DNA of 52,609 nt, from the NCBI GenBank assembly GCA_019359115.1, contig JAHHHW010000105.1, forward strand, positions 1 through 52,609, given 5' to 3'. This document shows, piece by piece, positions 49,863 to 52,609 of this stretch. A program made the position numbers and the translations under genes. How positions within the stretch are numbered: the stretch's first letter is position 1; each line of letters begins with the position of its first letter. The notes below the pieces were generated by a model that saw only the letters and a list, made by a program, of their open reading frames with translations, searched no databases and had not been told where the DNA came from. This DNA is from Pelatocladus maniniholoensis HA4357-MV3 (GTDB lineage Bacteria; Cyanobacteriota; Cyanobacteriia; Cyanobacteriales; Nostocaceae).

Positions 49863-51278
49863 TTAACAATCGTAGTAAAGAGCAAATTCGTAGGGATGAG
49901 GACGTAGACGCATTGGATTAACTTCATTGTCTAGCTTGTAAGAAATCCAAGTTTCAATAAAGTCTTCGGTAAAGACACCAGGTTCGGTCAAGAAAGCATG
50001 ATCTTTCTCTAGTGCTTCCAATGCTAATTCTAGAGATCCAGGAGTGGACGGAACTTTCGCCAGTTCTGCTGGAGAGAGTTCATAAATATTTTTATCCAGA
50101 GGTTCACCAGGATCAATTTTGTTTTTGATGCCATCTAAACCAGCACACAGCATGGCAGCAAATGCCAAGTAGGGGTTAGAAGTCGCATCAGGACAACGGA
50201 ACTCTAAACGCTTGGCTTTGGGGTTAGTACCAGACAGAGGAATCCGAATCGAAGCAGAACGATTACCTTGGGAGTAAGCCAAGTTAACTGGTGCTTCGTA
50301 ACCGGGTACTAGGCGCTTGTAAGAGTTGGTGGTGGGGTTGGTAATAGCCAACAGTGCTGGTGCGTGCTTGAGGATGCCACCGATATAATGTAATGCCATA
50401 TCACTCAAGCCAGCGTATTTATCGCCTGCAAACAAAGGCTGACCGTCTTTCCAAATAGACTGGTGAGTGTGCATACCGGAACCGTTGTCTTGGAAGACAG
50501 GCTTAGGCATGAAAGTAACGGTTTTGCCGTATTTCTTGGCAACGTTCTTGATGACGTATTTGTAAGTCATCAGCCAATCGGCAGCTTCAATTAATTTACC
50601 AAAGCGGAAACCGAGTTCGCACTGACCACCTGTAGCTACTTCGTGATGCTGCTTTTCAATAGGTACTCCACACTCTGCCATTGTTAGCAGCATTTCTGTA
50701 CGAATATCTTGGAAAGTGTCAGTGGGAGGTACTGGGAAATAACCCTCTTTGTAGCGGGGTTTGTAACCCAGGTTAGGACCTTCTTGTTTACCGGAGTTCC
50801 AACGCCCTTCAACTGAGTCTACATGGTAGTAGCCTTCGTGGGAGTTTTGGTCAAAACGGACATCATCAAAGATGAAAAACTCAGCTTCAGGACCAAAGAA
50901 GGCTGTGTCACCAAGACCGGAGGAAACGAGATAATCTAATGCTTTTTGAGCAATTACACGCGGACAACGACTGTACCATTCGCCCGTACGGGGTTCCTTA
51001 ATACTACAAATGATACTGAGAGTTGGTTCTTTCATGAATGGGTCGATCCAGGCAGTGTTTGGATCGAGTACCATTGCCATGTCTGACTCGTTGATTGCTT
51101 TCCAACCCCGAATACTGGAACCATCGAAGGGTACGCCGTCTGTGAAGCTACTTTCATCGATTTGGTTATGAAACACTGTCAGGTGCTGCCATATCCCTGG
51201 CGTATCGATGAATTTCAGATCGATCATCTGAATGTTGTTGTCCCGAATCATATTCAGGACTTCTTGTGGGGTTGTCAT
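49863..51278 (-). CDS. glnA: Type I glutamine synthetase
   Basis: A 471-residue GSI. Features: [20 protein letters not shown] near 50, [14 protein letters not shown] (metal Glu pair), [19 protein letters not shown], the ATP-binding [20 protein letters not shown] and [16 protein letters not shown], and the C-terminal [15 protein letters not shown]. It makes glutamine from glutamate and ammonium, the entry to GS-GOGAT. Cyanobacterial GSI is controlled by gif-encoded factors rather than adenylylation, and gifA is adjacent. GGAGTAACC precedes the ATG. Confidence 0.98.
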   Translation of the reverse strand: MTTPQEVLNMIRDNNIQMIDLKFIDTPGIWQHLTVFHNQIDESSFTDGVPFDGSSIRGWKAINESDMAMVLDPNTAWIDPFMKEPTLSIICSIKEPRTGEWYSRCPRVIAQKALDYLVSSGLGDTAFFGPEAEFFIFDDVRFDQNSHEGYYHVDSVEGRWNSGKQEGPNLGYKPRYKEGYFPVPPTDTFQDIRTEMLLTMAECGVPIEKQHHEVATGGQCELGFRFGKLIEAADWLMTYKYVIKNVAKKYGKTVTFMPKPVFQDNGSGMHTHQSIWKDGQPLFAGDKYAGLSDMALHYIGGILKHAPALLAITNPTTNSYKRLVPGYEAPVNLAYSQGNRSASIRIPLSGTNPKAKRLEFRCPDATSNPYLAFAAMLCAGLDGIKNKIDPGEPLDKNIYELSPAELAKVPSTPGSLELALEALEKDHAFLTEPGVFTEDFIETWISYKLDNEVNPMRLRPHPYEFALYYDC

Positions 51279-51374
51279 GGTTACTCCTTCTCCGCCAATT
51301 TAGTACAGTAAACCACAATGTTAATGCACGCTGACCTTGCTTGATGAACCCAAATCATTAAAGACACCTGAAAT

Positions 51375-51417
51375 ATCCTAATGATATAAATTTGAGATAT
51401 TTTGTATTTTTTGTTAC
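51375..51417 (-). promoter_or_regulatory. NtcA-activated promoter of glnA
   Basis: On the minus strand, GTA-ACAAAAAA-TAC (51417-51404) is followed after 23 bp by TAGGAT (51380-51375), a TA-N3-T -10 element. GTA-N8-TAC, N22-23, TA-N3-T is the canonical class II NtcA promoter. The 5' leader to the ATG at 51278 is then about 90 nt. The rest of 51279-51641 holds the apcF upstream region. Confidence 0.75.
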
Positions 51418-51641
51418 AGAATATCATGTTTATAGGTTATGTTCATTTTTGCCGAACTAACTCTACAAAACTTGACAGTTCATCTGTTGGGGTCAACTTT
51501 GGCATAGAATCCTTTAAGTAGCGCATACATTGTTTTTGTGCTTGAGCTTCTTTTAATATTCATTGGCACAAAAATTAGCCGCTTGCAAAAGCAGTCAAAT
51601 AAATATCAAACCATAAATAGCAATGATTGGGAGATAAAGGA

Positions 51642-52151
51642 ATGCGGGATGCAGTCACAAGTTTAATTAAGAATTATGACGTTGCTGGGCGGTATTTTGA
51701 CCGGAATGCGATCGACAGTCTCAAGTCCTATTTTGAAAGCGGGACAGCACGAGTACAAGCCGCAGGAGCTATTAATGCAAATGCGGCGGCAATTGTCAAG
51801 CAGGCTGGTTCTCAATTATTTGATGAACAGCCAGAGTTGATTCGTCCCGGCGGCAATGCTTATACTACTCGACGGTATGCGGCTTGTCTGCGGGATATGG
51901 ATTACTACCTACGCTATGCTACTTATGCCATTGTAGCTGGCAGTATGGATGTGTTGGATGAGCGCGTGCTGCAAGGTTTGCGGGAAACTTATAATTCTTT
52001 GGGTGTTCCCATTGGCCCTACAGTTCGTGGTATCCAACTGATGAAGGATATTGTCAAGCTGCAATTAGCAGATGCTGGTGTCAGTAGTACTAGTTTTGTA
52101 GATGAGCCGTTTGACTACATGACCAGAGAGTTGAGCGAGAAGGACATTTAG
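51642..52151 (+). CDS. apcF: Allophycocyanin beta-18 subunit
   Basis: 169 residues beginning MRDAVTSLIKNYDVAGRYFD, with the chromophore-site Cys in YAACLRDMDYYLRYATYAIV and the C-terminal DEPFDYMTRELSEKDI. The sequence matches ApcF (beta-18), a minor phycobilisome core subunit in the basal cylinders that pass energy to PSII, rather than ApcB (161 residues). AAAGG lies just before ATG 51642; the frame is open to a TTG at 51627, which I reject. It is monocistronic with a terminator at 52291. Confidence 0.93.
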   Translation: MRDAVTSLIKNYDVAGRYFDRNAIDSLKSYFESGTARVQAAGAINANAAAIVKQAGSQLFDEQPELIRPGGNAYTTRRYAACLRDMDYYLRYATYAIVAGSMDVLDERVLQGLRETYNSLGVPIGPTVRGIQLMKDIVKLQLADAGVSSTSFVDEPFDYMTRELSEKDI

Positions 52152-52290
52152 TGTAATCCAACAGAAGGCAGAAGGCAAGAGACAGGAAATTGTCATGCTT
52201 AGACAATCTGTTTTTTCGTCTGGTTTTTCCTGTCTATTTATTTCTGGTATCTTGCACTAGCCAATTCCACATATAAAAAGCTGTGTATAT

Positions 52291-52329
52291 CGCACTTTGC
52301 CTTTATGGCAAGGTGCGTTTACTTTTTTT
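52291..52329 (+). terminator. Probable apcF terminator
   Basis: CGCACTTTGCC-TTTAT-GGCAAGGTGCG (11-bp stem, one G-T type mismatch) followed by TTTACTTTTTTT, 140 bp after the apcF stop. The stretch 52152-52421 has no gene. Confidence 0.75.
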
Positions 52330-52421
52330 AATACTAAAAATTGATTACTTATCATTGGATAACTACTTAAAAAACTTGTAAAATATATTACTTAGTATGG
52401 ATGATTGTTGGCAGTAGTTCC

Positions 52422-52609
52422 ATGAGTATTAATGATCTAGAATTTTTGCACGGTGCGGCTTTTCTTCGACTCCTTAAAGGAACGGGAGCATCCCAATTTT
52501 GCAAAAAGAGGGAGAGAAGGGAAAAAAATTCGCGATTTTTCATCGCGAATAATCAGGGGACTGTACATCAACACAAGAATTCGCGAGAATTAAAAGTGTT
52601 CAATCCCAA
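52422..52609 (+). CDS. Partial ORF running off the right edge
   Basis: From ATG at 52422 the frame stays open to the window end (62 codons): MSINDLEFLHGAAFLRLLKG, then TGASQFCKKRERREKNSRFF and onward. It opens with an acidic-hydrophobic helix and becomes basic. No clear Shine-Dalgarno. An 8-bp hairpin (ATTCGCGA/TCGCGAAT at 52528-52550) lies inside it. I do not recognise the family; the continuation outside the window is needed to judge whether it is real. Confidence 0.4.
   Translation, partial: MSINDLEFLHGAAFLRLLKGTGASQFCKKRERREKNSRFFIANNQGTVHQHKNSRELKVFNP

Overview
The window is chromosomal DNA from a filamentous, probably heterocyst-forming cyanobacterium (Nostocales type). Evidence: a phycobilisome core gene (apcF), the glutamine synthetase gene glnA facing its inactivating-factor gene gifA across NtcA-type sites, a CRR6 NDH-1 maturation factor, Ycf51 and DUF760 proteins, a phytol-kinase-like enzyme, many GCGATCGC (HIP1) octamers, heptamer-type short tandem repeats (STRR) between genes, and a secreted RGSGR-pentapeptide protein that looks like the heterocyst regulator PatX. 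I saw no rRNA, tRNA, CRISPR array or prophage.

Layout. 1-364: the end of an IS630-type element next to the 3' remnant of a gene. 653-3511: a two-domain SagB/nitroreductase-like protein and an acyltransferase. 3752-7392: an arsenic island on the minus strand (arsR; then a PstS-like lipoprotein, Acr3, an internally deleted arsH and arsC). 7425-12803: an aminotransferase, an iron-ADH-family protein, a peptidoglycan-binding protein with a possible 38-aa upstream ORF, ycf51 and a cysteine/cystine lyase (C-DES). 12917-15977: a glycosyltransferase, a decayed patch (IS1634-type remnant, truncated SPFH gene) and a phytochelatin-synthase-fold protein. 15987-26646: housekeeping genes (CtpC-type protease, ispG, cysteine hydrolase, LysM-M23 protein, HtrA protease, DUF760, scpB, ispD, GT9). 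26647-28435: an AT-rich stretch with an unrecognised gene behind a structured leader. 28471-36897: crr6, a yybP-ykoY-type manganese riboswitch in front of a TMEM165/GDT1 exporter, a TPR gene split by a 91-bp palindromic insertion, a homocysteine-biosynthesis-like protein, malQ, Nudix and RidA. 36898-41402: gene-poor, repeat-rich DNA with a convincing 45-aa ORF, an Arg/Tyr/His-rich secreted protein, a phytol-kinase-like protein, yidD and a 3 x 63-bp tandem array. 41403-52151: lytic transglycosylase, VOC, ZIP transporter, FAD oxidoreductase, the PatX-like gene, a methyltransferase, gifA/glnA and apcF. A partial ORF runs off the right edge.

Themes. (1) Nitrogen and pattern control are grouped at 46.9-51.4 kb: a PatX-like morphogen precursor with a TCCGGA (DIF-like) promoter element, gifA with an NtcA site placed for repression, and glnA with an NtcA site placed for activation. 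(2) Metal and metalloid handling: the ars island, a Mn-riboswitch exporter, a ZIP transporter and the phytochelatin-synthase-like protein. (3) Small palindromic MITE-like elements, most flanked by TA, have invaded intergenic DNA and in one case split a gene.
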